Assembly (NCBI GenBank): GCA_963854735.1
Contig: OY978100.1
Location: 310,001 to 374,000, forward strand
Source of the DNA: Marvania coccoides
Taxonomy: Eukaryota > Chlorophyta > Trebouxiophyceae > Chlorellales > Chlorellaceae
Direction of reading: 5' to 3'
Length of the DNA: 64,000 bases
Made by a program: the position numbers and the translations under genes. Below the pieces are notes generated by a model. It worked only from the letters and a program-made list of their open reading frames with translations. It did no database searches and was not told where the DNA came from. Below, piece by piece: positions 35,607 through 46,823 of the stretch. Each line of letters begins with the position of its first letter. Within the stretch, counting starts at the first letter, position 1.

Positions 35607-36248
35607 TCACTTGAAATTTTCAATTTTTCGCTCTGCCGCCGCTTCCGCCCGCGGTGTCACGTACAGCGCCTTGCCAGAGGCAAACACCGTGCCCCCTGGT
35701 CTATCCAGCATCTCCGCTGCCACCCAGATTTTCCTCCCCTCGATGCTCAAAATTTTTGCGGTGCAGCAGCACACCACGTCCACCGGCAGCGGCTTCTTGA
35801 AGTCCACCTCGAGGTGCGCGGTGTACGCGGGCCCCTCCCCCAATTTCCCCAATTTCTTGAGTTCGAACACCAAACCTCCAGTGGTCTCGTCAATCACAGC
35901 GGAAGTGAAGCCGCCGTGGGTGACGCGGGGGTGGCCAGCCACATCGGCCCCCAGTGCCACTAGGGTGTGAAAGATCTGTTCCTCGGGAGACCACATGAAG
36001 CAGATGTCAGATATCAGCTTCTGGCGGAGCATGGACAAAAATAGGTGGTCTGGATCGATGCCGGAGTCCTTGGAGGGGCTACTCATAGCACCGCAGGTGG
36101 CCACGACCTGGGTTCCAGGCCGCTGGTAGAGCTCCTCCACCCAGTCAAGAGTGGACAAGACGTCGTCGCCGCCGCTGCGTCCAAGGGCGGTGCTGGAGCG
36201 GGCTCTGGTGAGAGAGGAGGGGCCATCTTGTTGTGTAGCGACTGTCAT
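35607..36248 (-). CDS. hotdog-fold (4HBT) thioesterase
   Basis: Single exon, 213 residues. The hotdog core 'HPRVTHGGFTSAVIDETTGG' contains the HGG-x-x-x-x-x-x-D/E pattern of PaaI/THEM4-type thioesterases, followed by 'YTAHLEVDFKKPLPVD', the usual second strand. The enzymes hydrolyse acyl-CoA or acyl-ACP esters; the acyl group cannot be inferred. The first ~90 residues have no clear domain and no strong targeting pattern. It is divergent from the HIG1 gene with 393 nt between starts. Confidence 0.75.
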   Translation of the reverse strand: MTVATQQDGPSSLTRARSSTALGRSGGDDVLSTLDWVEELYQRPGTQVVATCGAMSSPSKDSGIDPDHLFLSMLRQKLISDICFMWSPEEQIFHTLVALGADVAGHPRVTHGGFTSAVIDETTGGLVFELKKLGKLGEGPAYTAHLEVDFKKPLPVDVVCCCTAKILSIEGRKIWVAAEMLDRPGGTVFASGKALYVTPRAEAAAERKIENFK

Positions 36249-36641
36249 TTTTGGAGTTGTCGAGCGGGAGATGCAGGCTTGGGTTCGCGAGCAGCAAAGA
36301 TGAAAAAAATCCCTGTTCAGAAAAAATAATTGTGTTGAACACTATCTGTGACCTTTTTCCACGGCTCCCTGCCTCAAAATAGCCAAATAAAAACGAATTT
36401 GCACGCGCTTGCGTAACGGTTGAGTCATAGGACCAAGCAGCACCAAGATGGGCGCTGGCGCCCTCTTCCTGAAGTTCACGAGAAAAGTGTGATTTTTTGG
36501 CACGTCGTCTCCTCTTGCCGAAAACCATTATAAATTCAATAAATTGACTTTTCTGTTAATCCCACAGTCTCTTCCTCGCCCTGCCTTCGCACAATCCTTG
36601 ACCTTAAGAGTAAATATAGTTCTTTTTTATACTCTCTAAGA
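36249..36641. other. divergent intergenic region
   Basis: Promoter region between the thioesterase and HIG1-domain genes. No further feature recognised. Confidence 0.4.
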
Positions 36642-37307
36642 ATGGATCACGAAGATCAAGCCATCCAGAGCGGCAATGCGGCTGTGGATTGGATACTCTC
36701 AAACAAGTGAGCGTCTCTCCTAAAAACTGCACGGTGTCAGCGTGCTTGTGGTAGCAAGCTGCGCCCCAAAATTACAGACCATGAGTTCTTATTAGGTTGC
36801 CTCTTTTTCCGCAAACAGGTTGAAGGCCATTGGCTACACTTGGCTCACAGGCGTGGGTGGCAGCATGGTGAGTGCTTGGATTGTCCCCACTTGCCAGTTT
36901 TCCCGATATATTTGTTAAGAATTCCCAGAGCCGACCTGCCGCTGCACGACCCCCCCGGGGCAGATCGAGTACCAGAGTTTCCGGCCAGCGTTAGAACCTA
37001 CCAAATATTTGTTCTGAACCCTGTCCATATATTTTTTTCCTTTGCAGGCGTACCAGTGGACTCGACCCATCCCCACGTCTCTGAAAATCATTCACAGTCG
37101 GGTTTATGCCCAAGTAAGTTCTGGCCCCGCTGGCCCTGCGTCCCCTCCGCCATTTCCGGCCGTCCCCGAATTTTCTGGTCAAAATCTAAATTGTTTTCTA
37201 GCAACTCTTCTGTGCAGGCCATCACCCTTGCCGCGCTGGGATCTGTGGCAGCTATAGAGTTTTACGCGCAGACACAGGCCGATAAGAAGAAAGAGGTCAG
37301 CGAATAA
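36642..37307 (+). CDS. plant-type HIG1-domain mitochondrial protein
   Basis: Four small exons, 36642-36706, 36819-36867, 37048-37113 and 37218-37307, giving 89 residues. The spliced core runs 'WLTGVGGSMAYQWTRPIPTS', 'LKIIHSRVYAQAITLAALGS' and 'VAAIEFYAQ', two membrane spans joined by a basic loop. This matches plant hypoxia-responsive HIG1 proteins, which bind respiratory supercomplexes in the inner mitochondrial membrane. No stretch is long enough to reveal the gene before splicing; phases 2-0-0 all agree. Confidence 0.85.
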
Positions 37308-37959
37308 GTCGAGTGAACAAGTGCAGGGTCCGGTCAACTCTACCGACGCCTTTTTCCGCCAGAATGCTGGCCTACTATACTACGCCCTACAGGATACCGC
37401 GTGCATAGAGAAATACACTTAAACCAGATATACGCATAATTAAATCTAGAATTCAGCGTTTTGTTTCTTCCTTGCACTTTCTTCGGCGGCCTCCCTTCTT
37501 CGTTACCTTTTTCCCTCGTTTTTATGTATAAACATATTAACCATTACACGCCTTTGTGCATGAACTATATTTTCTTGAATTTCTTTTTCTTTTGGGCGTG
37601 AGCAAGTTTGCCCCCCTTTGTCCTGCTGCATGAATTTGTGTCGTCGTCTCAGAAAGGATCAACGTATGTGTAACATACGCCCCCCCTTTTCTTAAACGAG
37701 AGAGAGAATGAGATGCCTCGCCCACGAAATAAAGCCGGGGCAGAAATGAAATTTTGTTTGTGGTTTTGTAATGAACCCTCTTTTCCGGAGGAAGCTCTTT
37801 TCGGCTGCTGCCCAAATTTAACAATTGCAGAATTGTGATATGTTACCGAGGTTACGTTAGGAAGAGCCGAAGATGGTTGGAGAGTTACAATCGCAGGGAA
37901 AAAAATAAAAGCACCGCCGCAGCGGGGGGGTGGGGAATAGTGACAAAGAAATGAAATTT
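37308..37959. other. convergent intergenic region
   Basis: 3' spacer between the HIG1 gene and the coiled-coil protein gene. AT-rich; small frames here show no coding character. Confidence 0.4.
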
Positions 37960-38550
37960 TTATTCTTTAAAAAACCCTCCAGTAGCTAGTCGAACATGCA
38001 ACTTGCTCCCGAATTGCCTCGCATCCTGCAGTTGGCGGCAGGCCGCCCGCAGCAGCGGCAGCATCTCCGCGGCCATTGCCGCTCCGCCACCAACAGCAGC
38101 TCCTTCTCCTCCATTGGTCTGCGCACCGCTGCCTTCTCGCAACCGCGCCATGTCCTCCTGCAGCTCAGCGCACCGCAGCACCAGTCGTAGGTACGAAGGC
38201 CGCACCGCTAATGCATCTGCGCTGCTCCCGCTGCCGCCACCCGCACCCGCACCCGCTCCCCTTCCCTCCTCCTCTTCATCCTCGCCGTAGCCCAGCTCCT
38301 CGTCTATCTGGCGGTAGCACTCCGTCAGCACCCCGATTTTGGCGCGCAGAGACTCTAGTTCCAGCCGCTGTGCTGCCAGCGCTGCGTGCTGCGCCACGAC
38401 CTCCCGCTCCAGCTCAGCGCACCGCGATTTATACAGCTGGATGCTGCGAGAAGGGGGCTCTGTAGGTGGAGGCGTGGTCGGCATCGCTCTGGCGTGATCT
38501 CCTGTTTGTGCTGCTTCATTCTCTGCTGCTGCTGCCGCGCTGTTCTCCAT
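37960..38550 (-). CDS. unrecognised Ala-rich coiled-coil protein
   Basis: Single exon, 196 residues. The N-terminus is Ala/Pro/Thr-rich. It is followed by a probable coiled coil, 'YKSRCAELEREVVAQHAALA' onward to 'AKIGVLTECYRQIDEELGY', an acidic and Gly-rich linker, then a second helical region 'LRLVLRCAELQEDMARLREG'. No known domain, signal or membrane span is seen. High GC and even codon use support it as real. The function is unknown; it could be a short cytoskeletal or basal-body protein, but there is no direct evidence. Confidence 0.55.
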   Translation of the reverse strand: MENSAAAAAENEAAQTGDHARAMPTTPPPTEPPSRSIQLYKSRCAELEREVVAQHAALAAQRLELESLRAKIGVLTECYRQIDEELGYGEDEEEEGRGAGAGAGGGSGSSADALAVRPSYLRLVLRCAELQEDMARLREGSGAQTNGGEGAAVGGGAAMAAEMLPLLRAACRQLQDARQFGSKLHVRLATGGFFKE

Positions 38551-38854
38551 TTTTTTTAATGAAAAAGGCGTGGTCTTTCGATGCTATACTTGCGCTACAT
38601 TAAGCATTCAGGAACTGAAGAGATAGCTGCAAAAAATGGCTGAACGACAGTGGGTTGACCCCCAAAAAACTCCCACCGCGGTTGATTTTCAAACTTTGAC
38701 CAGCCCCCCCAAAAGGAAGGATGCACGTCAGTACTTACAAATACTCTCACTACGGTCATTAACATATAAATGACAAGTCACACAGCCGCCACTGTCTCCC
38801 GCCTTAATTTCCATTCCGTCATATATAAACAATTTCGCCGACATTCTGCAAATT
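38551..38854. other. intergenic region, same-strand neighbours
   Basis: About 300 nt between the coiled-coil gene start and the PP2A 3' end. No gene recognised. Confidence 0.4.
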
Positions 38855-40076
38855 TTACAAAAAGTAGTCTGGCGTCCGCCGTGTGACCTCCGGCTCCCCT
38901 TTCCTCGGCGCGGGGTCAAACTGCAGAAACTCCTTGCCCATGGCCTCCCCCACTTCCATTATGGCAGCCATATTCCCGCAGCGATAGCAGTAATTGGGCG
39001 CTGAGAAAATCGTCACCACGTTCTGCTCGTGGCACCAGTTGTAGCCCTCCATCACCAGCTGGTGCGCACGCGACACCAGCTGCAGCCCATTGGTGCGGTT
39101 GAACTGCTCGGAGATGTCTTGCCCGAAGGTGTACCCCGCGCCTCGGGGGGATATGCCCCATCCACAGCGGTCGTCGGGATCGCTCCACAGCAGGTCGCAC
39201 ATGGGTCCCTCGTGCGGGACCTCCTGCACGCGGTCAAGCGCGCGGATGTGGTCCAGCGAGTCCAGGGTCGGCGAGAGTCCGCCGTGCAGCGCAAAAATTT
39301 CGTTCTCCACGAGCGCGGTGAGGGGGAGGTAGTCGAACAAGTCGGTGAAGTGCTTCCACACGTTGGCGTTGCCGTACTTGCGCAGGCACTCGTCGTAGAA
39401 GCCATACACCTGTTTAAAAGTGATATAACAGGTTGGCGGAGCGTGAGAAAAGTGGGTGTTGAAAGAGCACTGCTCTATTACGGCGTTTCATTTTCCCCCG
39501 CTATAAAACATGTCGTCAAGCCTTAAAAACTCTACATAAACAGCCAATGATCTTGCTTCCTCCTACCTGCGTGATTTGCCTGCTTTCGTGGTTGCCCCGC
39601 AGGATAGTTATCCTGTCGCGGTATCTGATCTTCAGCGCCACCAGCAGGGTCACCGTCTCCACGGAGTGGTACCCTCGGTCCACGTAGTCTCCCATGAAGA
39701 GGTAGTTGGTGTCTGGGCAGTTGCCGCCAATGCGAAACAGCTCTAGCAGGTCGTTGAACTGGCCGTGAATGTCGCCACAGATCTGAAAAGCGAGAGCCGG
39801 GTACAATAAGTCATGTTTTGAGAGGTGAAAAAAAATATTAAAGCAGAAAAAATTGTGCGGTGGTGTTGGAAATTTTGAAAAAAGTTTTCCCCCTTGCTCG
39901 CTAGTTCTTACCGTGACGGGTGCTTTTACGGGCTGCACGTTGTTTTCGTCGACGAAGATTTCCTGGGCCTTGGCGCACAGCGCCTTGACGTCAGCCTCTG
40001 GCAGAGGCTTGCACTGCAGCAGGGACTCAATCTGGGCATCGAGGTCCTTGTATTGCTCCAAATCCGGCGTCGCCAT
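38855..40076 (-). CDS. PP2AC: serine/threonine phosphatase PP2A catalytic subunit
   Basis: Three exons, 40076-39912, 39782-39567 and 39409-38855, giving 311 residues (family about 309). Metal-binding motifs '[10 protein letters not shown]', '[13 protein letters not shown]' and '[12 protein letters not shown]' are intact. The C-terminal 'TPDYFL' is the invariant PP2A tail that is methylated on the final Leu and phosphorylated on Tyr. The product is the catalytic subunit of the cytosolic and nuclear PP2A holoenzyme. Intron positions fall exactly between the metal motifs. The gene diverges from eIF4A-III. Confidence 0.97.
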
Positions 40077-40514
40077 CGCACCGCAAACCCCCGCTGTGGG
40101 TGTGAGCGCGGCGGTCTGCCTGCCTGTCTGTTAATCACACCAAGATGAGGGACTTCGGAGGATGATCAAATGAGGTGTCGGCTGGTCTGGCCCTCCGCTG
40201 CTCCGCTGGATGCTGAATGAAGTGTTCAGTGGTTTTAAATAACAATAATGCCGCCGGGGCCCGCGAATACAGCAGGCAGCGTCTTTCTTTTCAAGACTTT
40301 GATTTTTCGTCTAGCGTGCCATTAACGCCGAGGCAGGTGCTTACATTCAAACTCTTCACTCTTCCAAACACCCTGAGAGCGCCGCCCGCCCTTGAAGCAT
40401 TGAAAAAATAAACATTGCGGCATCTCCCTGTTTTTTTCAAAAGCAAGCAACAAGAAGAGAGGGGACTTTTGAATTTAAAAAATTCATACACAGTTCATTA
40501 CACTCGTACCAACC
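40077..40514. other. divergent intergenic region
   Basis: Promoter region between PP2A catalytic subunit and eIF4A-III. No other feature recognised. Confidence 0.4.
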
Positions 40515-42004
40515 ATGGATGACGACGATAGGTGGGTGCTGCCCCTTTTAAAAGAAGATTCAATTTCCATATCTATTTTTTTTTCTCTCCCCTCGCACAC
40601 ACACTCACCCCTATTTTCTTGAATTGAAATAGCCGGCGACGCTCCGGAAGAGATGACCCGGGCCCCAAGGTCGAAGCCCCCCTGGACTTTGAGACCACAA
40701 AGGGTGTTATGGTGGTGACATCCTTTGACGCCATGGGCCTCAAAGAGCAGCTTTTGCGCGGCATCTACCAGTACGGCTTCGAGAAACCATCCGCCATTCA
40801 GCAGCGCGCCATCATGCCCATCATCTCGGGGCGTGACGTCATTGCGCAGGCACAGTCGGGAACTGGCAAAACCTCGCTCATAGCTTTGACCCTGTGCCAG
40901 CTGGTGGACACCCAGTCTCCCGACACCCAGGCCCTCATCCTCTCCCCCACCCGCGAACTGGCCATTCAGACCGAGAAAAACGTCCTCGCAGTGGGGGATT
41001 TCATGAAGGTGCGAGCTCACGCCTGCGTGGGTGGAAAATCAGTGGGGGAGGACCTGCGCAAGCTGGAGGGTGCGGCGCAGATCGTGTCCGGCACCCCCGG
41101 GCGCGTGTACGACATGATTCAGCGCCGCGCGCTGCGGACGCGGTCCATCAAGACCTTGGTGTTGGATGAAGCGGACGAAATGTTGAGCAAAGGGTTTAAG
41201 GAGCAGATCTACGACGTCTACCGGTACCTCCCGCCCGAGACGCAGGTGGTGCTGGTCAGCGCCACCCTGCCGCACGAGGTGCTGGAGATGACGCACAAGT
41301 TCATGACCGACCCCGTGAGGATTTTGGTGAAGCGCGACGAGCTGACGCTGGAGGGCATTCGGCAGTTCTTCGTGGCGGTGGAGAAGGAGGAGTGGAAGTT
41401 TGACACGCTGTGCGACCTGTGAGTTAGATTGCAGTGTTTAAAATGCCGCTGTTGTTTGGGAGAATGCTGTTTTTATTTTTATTTTTTATTTTGGGGGGCA
41501 CGATGCAGGTTTCCCCATTTTTTTCTTCCCTGCTTCCTTAGTTTTATCTTTCATTTCTATCAATGTTTCTACCAATCCAGGTACGATACCCTGACCATCA
41601 CCCAGGCGGTGATCTTTTGCAATACCAAGCGCAAGGTGGACTGGCTGACGGAAAAGATGCGCGAGAACAACTTCACCGTGTCCGCCATGCACGGCGACAT
41701 GCCGCAAAAGGAGCGCGACGCCATCATGAACGAATTCCGCAAGGGCGAGACCCGCGTGCTGATCACTACCGACGTGTGGGCACGAGGCCTTGACGTGCAG
41801 CAAGTCTCGCTGGTCATCAACTATGACCTGCCCTTCAATCGCGAGAACTACATCCACCGCATCGGCAGGTCCGGGCGGTTCGGCCGCAAGGGCGTGGCCA
41901 TCAATTTTGTGAAGGACGACGACGTGAAGGTGCTGCGGGACATTGAGCAGTACTACTCCACGCAGATCGATGAGATGCCCATGAACGTTGCAGATTTGAT
42001 ATGA
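40515..42004 (+). CDS. EIF4A3: DEAD-box helicase eIF4A-III
   Basis: Three exons, 40515-40531, 40633-41418 and 41581-42004, giving 408 residues. Exon 1 has only 17 coding bases ('MDDDDS'). All helicase motifs are present: '[10 protein letters not shown]', 'PTRELA', 'VLDEADEML', 'LVSATLP', '[17 protein letters not shown]' and '[13 protein letters not shown]'. '[20 protein letters not shown]' at the N-terminus and 'MPMNVADLI' at the C-terminus are specific to eIF4A-III, the RNA clamp of the exon-junction complex, not translation eIF4A-I. A functional exon-junction complex fits the intron-rich gene structure here. Confidence 0.95.
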
Positions 42005-42865
42005 GCGGCTGAGAGAGAGCGCGTGTGATGCCAAGAAAGAAATGTGTGCTTTAATTCCTTGTAAACTACTGGAAGTGTTAAATTTTGTCGAGGAAAGATG
42101 AATAGCAGGGGCAATACTGGAAATACGTTATACTCCGACATATTATTTGAAGAGTCAAGAATGCCTTATTCTCCTTGAGGTTCCATGCTGCCTGATGACT
42201 CATTCTTAAAAAGAGAAGGCCCCGCTGCAAAAAGAAAATAACTCTGCGTTCATTGCAGTCTTCAGATTGCAAGTCCCAAGCCCCTTCCCTCCCTTCATCG
42301 CGAATCAGTTGAGTGGAGAAAATTGCAGCCGCTGCACCGCCCATGCAGTCGACAGTATGCATTTTTAGTCGATCCTTCAAGTCGGAAGTTCCGAAGCTAC
42401 TCCTGCCTGCTGTTAAATATTGACAATGCTACAGAGGGTGAACATAATGATTCATGAAGACCATGCAGCGGCCATCTGCACAGCTGCAGCAAAAGAGTAC
42501 GAAAAGGGGGGAAGGTACCTTGTTGAAGCGAGACCGGCAAGAAAAAGAATGCAACTCTGATCATGGCCCGTATGAGTAGGAGGGAAATGCAGAAAGCGAA
42601 AGAAAGAAAGAAAGTCAGAAATAGAGAGAGTTTGAGGGAAGGAAAAAAGGGAGGAGAGGCAAGAAGGAGAGGCAAGGAGGGCACGGCCCCCGTTCCATTT
42701 TCCATTTTTAAATGTTTTTTCCCTCAAAACGAATGGAATACTATGGTGAAGCCGCAAATGAAACAACCAAGCGATCAGTCTTCGAACACGGTTATTTTAG
42801 AAACAAATTTAAAAGAGTAAACGTTCTGAAAGGTTAATAGCATTCATGTTGCCCCGCCGTGCATT
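42005..42865. other. convergent intergenic region
   Basis: 3' spacer between eIF4A-III and the PPR-like gene. A TGTAA element lies at 42060-42064. An A/G-rich stretch covers about 42580-42680. No exon supported. Confidence 0.4.
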
Positions 42866-43886
42866 TCACGACTGCGCTGCTGCTGCTGCTGTGGTGCCGG
42901 CGTGCTGCTCGATGTACAGCTTCGTTCCGTTGCGCACCCGCACCCCTGCAGCCTCAAATTCTTGCACCACCAGGGCTGCCAGGTCAGACCGCTGGTGGTC
43001 TACGCAGCCCTTCACCAAAATAAAGCAGGTTTCGGAGTCGGGGCGGGGCCCCGCGCGCTTCATGAGCTCATACGTCTCCAGCATCGCCCGCAGCGTGGTC
43101 TGTTTGGAGTGGTAGATCAGCAGCTGGTTGAAGTGACGGGTGTGTGCCCCAGGAAGGCCAAACTCGCCGGATCGCAGCAGCACGCGCTGCGCGAGCTCGG
43201 GGGCGCCCAGCCGCATGGCTTCGTGCAGCAGCACCGCGGAGGTGCGGTGGGAGAAGGGGTCGTGCTGCTGCAGCTCGCCGCGGGCGAGGTAGTTGAGGCG
43301 GGTCAGGCGGAGGGCCTTTTCGAGTTCGTCTGCGCTCTGACAGCGCTGGTACAGGTGCTGCAGGTGGCGTTGCTCTGCAGAGAGAGGTGAAGGGGGTTTA
43401 AAATGAGCCCAAACTTCGCAATTAAGGTGGAATTATTTGTCATCGGTATTTTCAAATGCAAAGATGATTTCTTCAACTCACTAACTGGGCCCCTTTCGCG
43501 GATGCGCTCCACCAGCAGCTTGAGGGCTTCCTGGGCGGTGAGGGAGGAGTCCTCGTACCACTCCCTGGAGTTGTCGGCTGAAAGGAGGAGAAGTATAGCG
43601 AGGTGACAAATGAGGAGAGCGGCGTATTTGCATGGGCCCACTCGCCAGCGTAATGCATTCTTTAATACGTGTGCCGTGCAAGGGCGCGGCCAGCTGCCGA
43701 AGCAGCGCAGTTGCCGAGCTCACCTGTGGCAAATGTGGTGTCAATTTGAGGCATGGCTGCTGTGGCGAAGGTCTGCTGCGCCAGGCTCTGCTGGGCAGAG
43801 GTAGGCATGACATTATACGTCATCCGCCAGATGTTCTGCGCCTCCAGCCGGCGCAGCAGCGCCAGAACAGGCGTCTGAATGTTCAT
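42866..43886 (-). CDS. short PPR-like protein, probably mitochondrial
   Basis: Three exons, 43886-43724, 43577-43482 and 43374-42866, giving 255 residues. For intron 2 the GTGAGT donor and first AG acceptor keep frame and give 'GPVKQRHLQHLYQRC'; an alternative pair (GTTAGT with a later AG) also fits. 'HSKQTTLRAMLETYELMKRA' with 'GPRPDSETCFILVKGC' is a good pentatricopeptide helix pair. 'PFSHRTSAVLLHEAMRLGAP' before it is probably another helical repeat. The N-terminus ('VLALLRRLEAQNIWRM') is basic and amphipathic, fitting mitochondrial import. PPR proteins bind organellar RNA, and some are ribosomal subunits; the target is unknown. Confidence 0.6.
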
Positions 43887-45026
43887 GACGAAGTAAATTC
43901 TAACCAAAAATGGAGTCGATTTTGTGCGTGGTTGGCACTAGGTTTGGCGTGTTATCGGATAGCTTTGCGAATTATCTTAGCAAAGAGATCGGGATGCAGC
44001 TCGAACATAAACTTGATCGAAAATGTGTGTGCACAAGCGAAGACCACACCACAGCGCCACGTTTTTGGCTTATGAACAAGACGTTTAAATTCGAAAAAAT
44101 AATTAAAATATGAATGGAGAATGGGAGGCCAAGCGCGTGGTTGTTGTGGCACAGGCTACGTGAACAATTTTTCTTGCTTGCGTGTAAGCGCGAATAGAAA
44201 ATGTAATTCCGGCAAAGGAAAAAGAACGCCATGCCCTTGCTGCGCCGGCGTCAGTCGTTGGGCATGGGCCTACAGGCGGCATGCTGTGCTGCAGGTGGTG
44301 GCGGTGGCGGCGGTGGCGGCGGTCAGCTTTGCATCTGCCATTAATAACTGCATGAATGACTGGTGAATCGATGCATGGCAGTATTTCATAATTAATAGTA
44401 CATGGTCAATTTCCGCCCAGATTTCCCCTAGTTCTCTTCATTATTGAATCGCCTGCAAGAGAGAAACTTGTGGAAGAGAAAATTGCGACTGCTGAGCTGG
44501 CAATGCCCCCCAAAATGCAACAGTGTGATGAATCACTCTTCTCTTGAGCATAGGGACTCCTACGTATCACTATCCATCTGAAAAATCAGCCACCACCGTC
44601 GCCGCCCCACCACCTTTGGTAGCAAACCTTCTCCCCCATCAGCTGATTTGATTCTCTGCGGCAGGGAGGGGCTCGCTCCATAGTGCTTCTTGCACCATTA
44701 CTCTTGCTCCCTTTGCGTCCTTCTCTTGGCAAAAAACATTTTTTTTTTTAGCCTGCTTCAATCTTTCTTCCTTCCCGGATGAGAGGCGGCCTTGCAAAAT
44801 GTTTCTCGTGTCACGCTTTTGTATTTTTTTTGCAAAGGCACGCTTCACGGTTGTCACACGCCGTCGTGCAAACCCAGCAGGTGGGCACGCAGCCTTTAAT
44901 TCCGCCGCAGATTATATAATTTAATCATCACAAAGTTTCGGCTCGGCGATGATCCGCATTTTTATACACCAAGCAAGAAAAAAACGCCGTTCTCACCCCT
45001 ATTTTTTTTCTCCTTCCAACGCAGCC
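43887..45026. other. long divergent intergenic region
   Basis: 1.1 kb between the PPR-like and NAC-beta start codons. AT-rich with several C/T-rich stretches near 44560-44830. Short frames are not convincing. A small RNA or 5' untranslated exon cannot be excluded. Confidence 0.4.
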
Positions 45027-45938
45027 ATGAACGTGGAGAAGCTGCAGAAGATGGCCGGCACGGTCCGGACCGGCGGCAAGGGAACTGTGCGAAGGCAAGT
45101 CGCCGTCTCTTAACGCCCGAAGGCGCTCTATTTCACCACCAGCTGCCGTGATCACGCCGCAGAGCACCCAAAACGCGCACCCCGTTTGTTTTGTCGCCTC
45201 CGCCGCTGACTTCATATTTTTCCCCTCCTACAATGTCTCTCTCATCGCAGGAAGAAGAAGGCGGTGCACAAGACCACCTCCACCGACGACAAGCGGTTGC
45301 AAAGCACCCTCAAGCGCCTGGGCGTGAACACCATCCCCGGCATTGAGGAGGTGCTGCTTTTCAACGAGGACAACACCGCCATCGCCTTCAACAACCCCAA
45401 GGTGCAGGCCTCCATTGCGGCCAACACCTACGTGGTGTCGGGCCCCTCGCAGCACAAGACCGGCCAGGAGGCGCTGGCGTCGATGTTCGGCGGCATGAGC
45501 GGCGCTAACATCCAGCAGCTGATGGCGCAGATGCAGGTCGGTTTCGAGCACTTTTGTACTCTAGAGTTCTGTTCAGGGGCAGGGATTTGGGAAAGAGGGA
45601 GAGGAAACGAAGTGAAGATGCACGCGTTTGTCTTTACATGGCTGAGAAAATGGGCCTTTAGTAAAGCCTTTGCATCAAAGCGTCTTTTTCCCCCGATCCC
45701 CGATTTGCCGTTGTCGGCAACTCTCCCATGCTCTATCTATTTGGGAGGTTGATTATGGCTCTCACAATCCCGCCTCTAATACGCATATCTTCATTTTCTC
45801 GCTTGATTTCAGGGCATGGGCGGCTTGCCCGGAGGCATGGGTGGAATGGGCGGCATGGGAATGGACGAGGATGAGGATGAGGATGACGACGACGACGACG
45901 TGCCCGAGCTGGTGGGTAACTTCGACCAGCCGGAGTAG
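45027..45938 (+). CDS. BTF3: nascent polypeptide-associated complex beta subunit (BTF3)
   Basis: Three exons, 45027-45094, 45251-45536 and 45813-45938, giving 159 residues. The sequence runs 'MNVEKLQKMAGTVRTGGKGT', 'VRRKKKAVHKTTSTDDKRLQ' and 'LGVNTIPGIEEVLLFNEDNT', the ribosome-binding motif (RRKKK) and NAC domain of BTF3. With NAC-alpha it shields nascent chains at the ribosome exit. Intron 1 begins AAG|GCAAGT and ends TCGCAG; GC is forced because the join must give 'TVRRKKKAVHK'. The C-terminus is a Gly/Met-rich stretch followed by a long Asp/Glu run. Confidence 0.95.
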
Positions 45939-46823
45939 AAAAAGTAAAGTAAACTTCTTTCCTTCCACGCTGTCTTGGCGTCGTGTCAGCCAGTGTGTGG
46001 GAATCAGCGGATCAAAAAAGGAAAAAAAATGTGATACAACAACAGCATAAACACCAATTTTAGTGTAGGCTTTGGCAGCTTGACTTGGCCCCTCTCTGTG
46101 GCGCCGGAGCAGCAGCTGCAGAGGCAGACTGCTTTTTTCGGGTTCTTTTTGTAACCCCTTCGTTCCTTTTCTTTCAACACCTATGTTTTTTTTTACGCAA
46201 ATCCATATTTGTAATGTACTCATCGCGGAATGCTGTGGGGAGCAGTATCAATGGGCTTACAAGGATGCAGAGTTCAACGCATTTCTCCGGATGGGGCCCT
46301 CAGCAGTTCAACTTGACAGTATATTAGCCCAAACAAAGAGCTGTAGCATCTCGTAAACTTGGCGTTCATCCCACAATCTGAAAATGGATGTGCAGGCAGG
46401 TTGCAATCCCATTAGAGAGAGCTGAATCCACTCCCGAAGCAGGTGATCGGCTTTGGCCACAATTGGAGGCTCTGGCGGCGAAAAGCTCCAGATTCGGCGT
46501 CGTAAAGTGAATTCCATCACCCCAAACCGCTGAACATGCAATCGAGAGATGAGGCGCAAAATTTCGACACTCAGATCAGAAAATCTCAGCAGAAACAAAA
46601 ATTCCAACTTCTTCTGCCCTTCCCATGATGCTAACGCATCACAATTGAAAGATGCAATATGCAAAACATTAAATTGATAATGAAAAATGTTCGCTAGCAC
46701 CGAAAGGAAAAACAATTTGCTCAACCACACCGGACATTATTAAAAAATATTAAAATAAAAATACAACGATATTAGCATGGTCTCCATGTGGTCTTGATTC
46801 CCTCATCGCAACCAGCAGGCACG
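45939..46823. other. intergenic region between tandem genes
   Basis: Spacer between BTF3 and NDC1. A TGTAA element lies at 46210-46214. A 140-codon frame on the minus strand (46730-46308) has no family match I know and is not called. Confidence 0.4.

Noticed and set aside
46308..46730. 140-codon frame on - between BTF3 and NDC1
   Set aside because: Low-GC, no recognised motif and unlike neighbouring exons in codon use; a real gene is possible but not supported.
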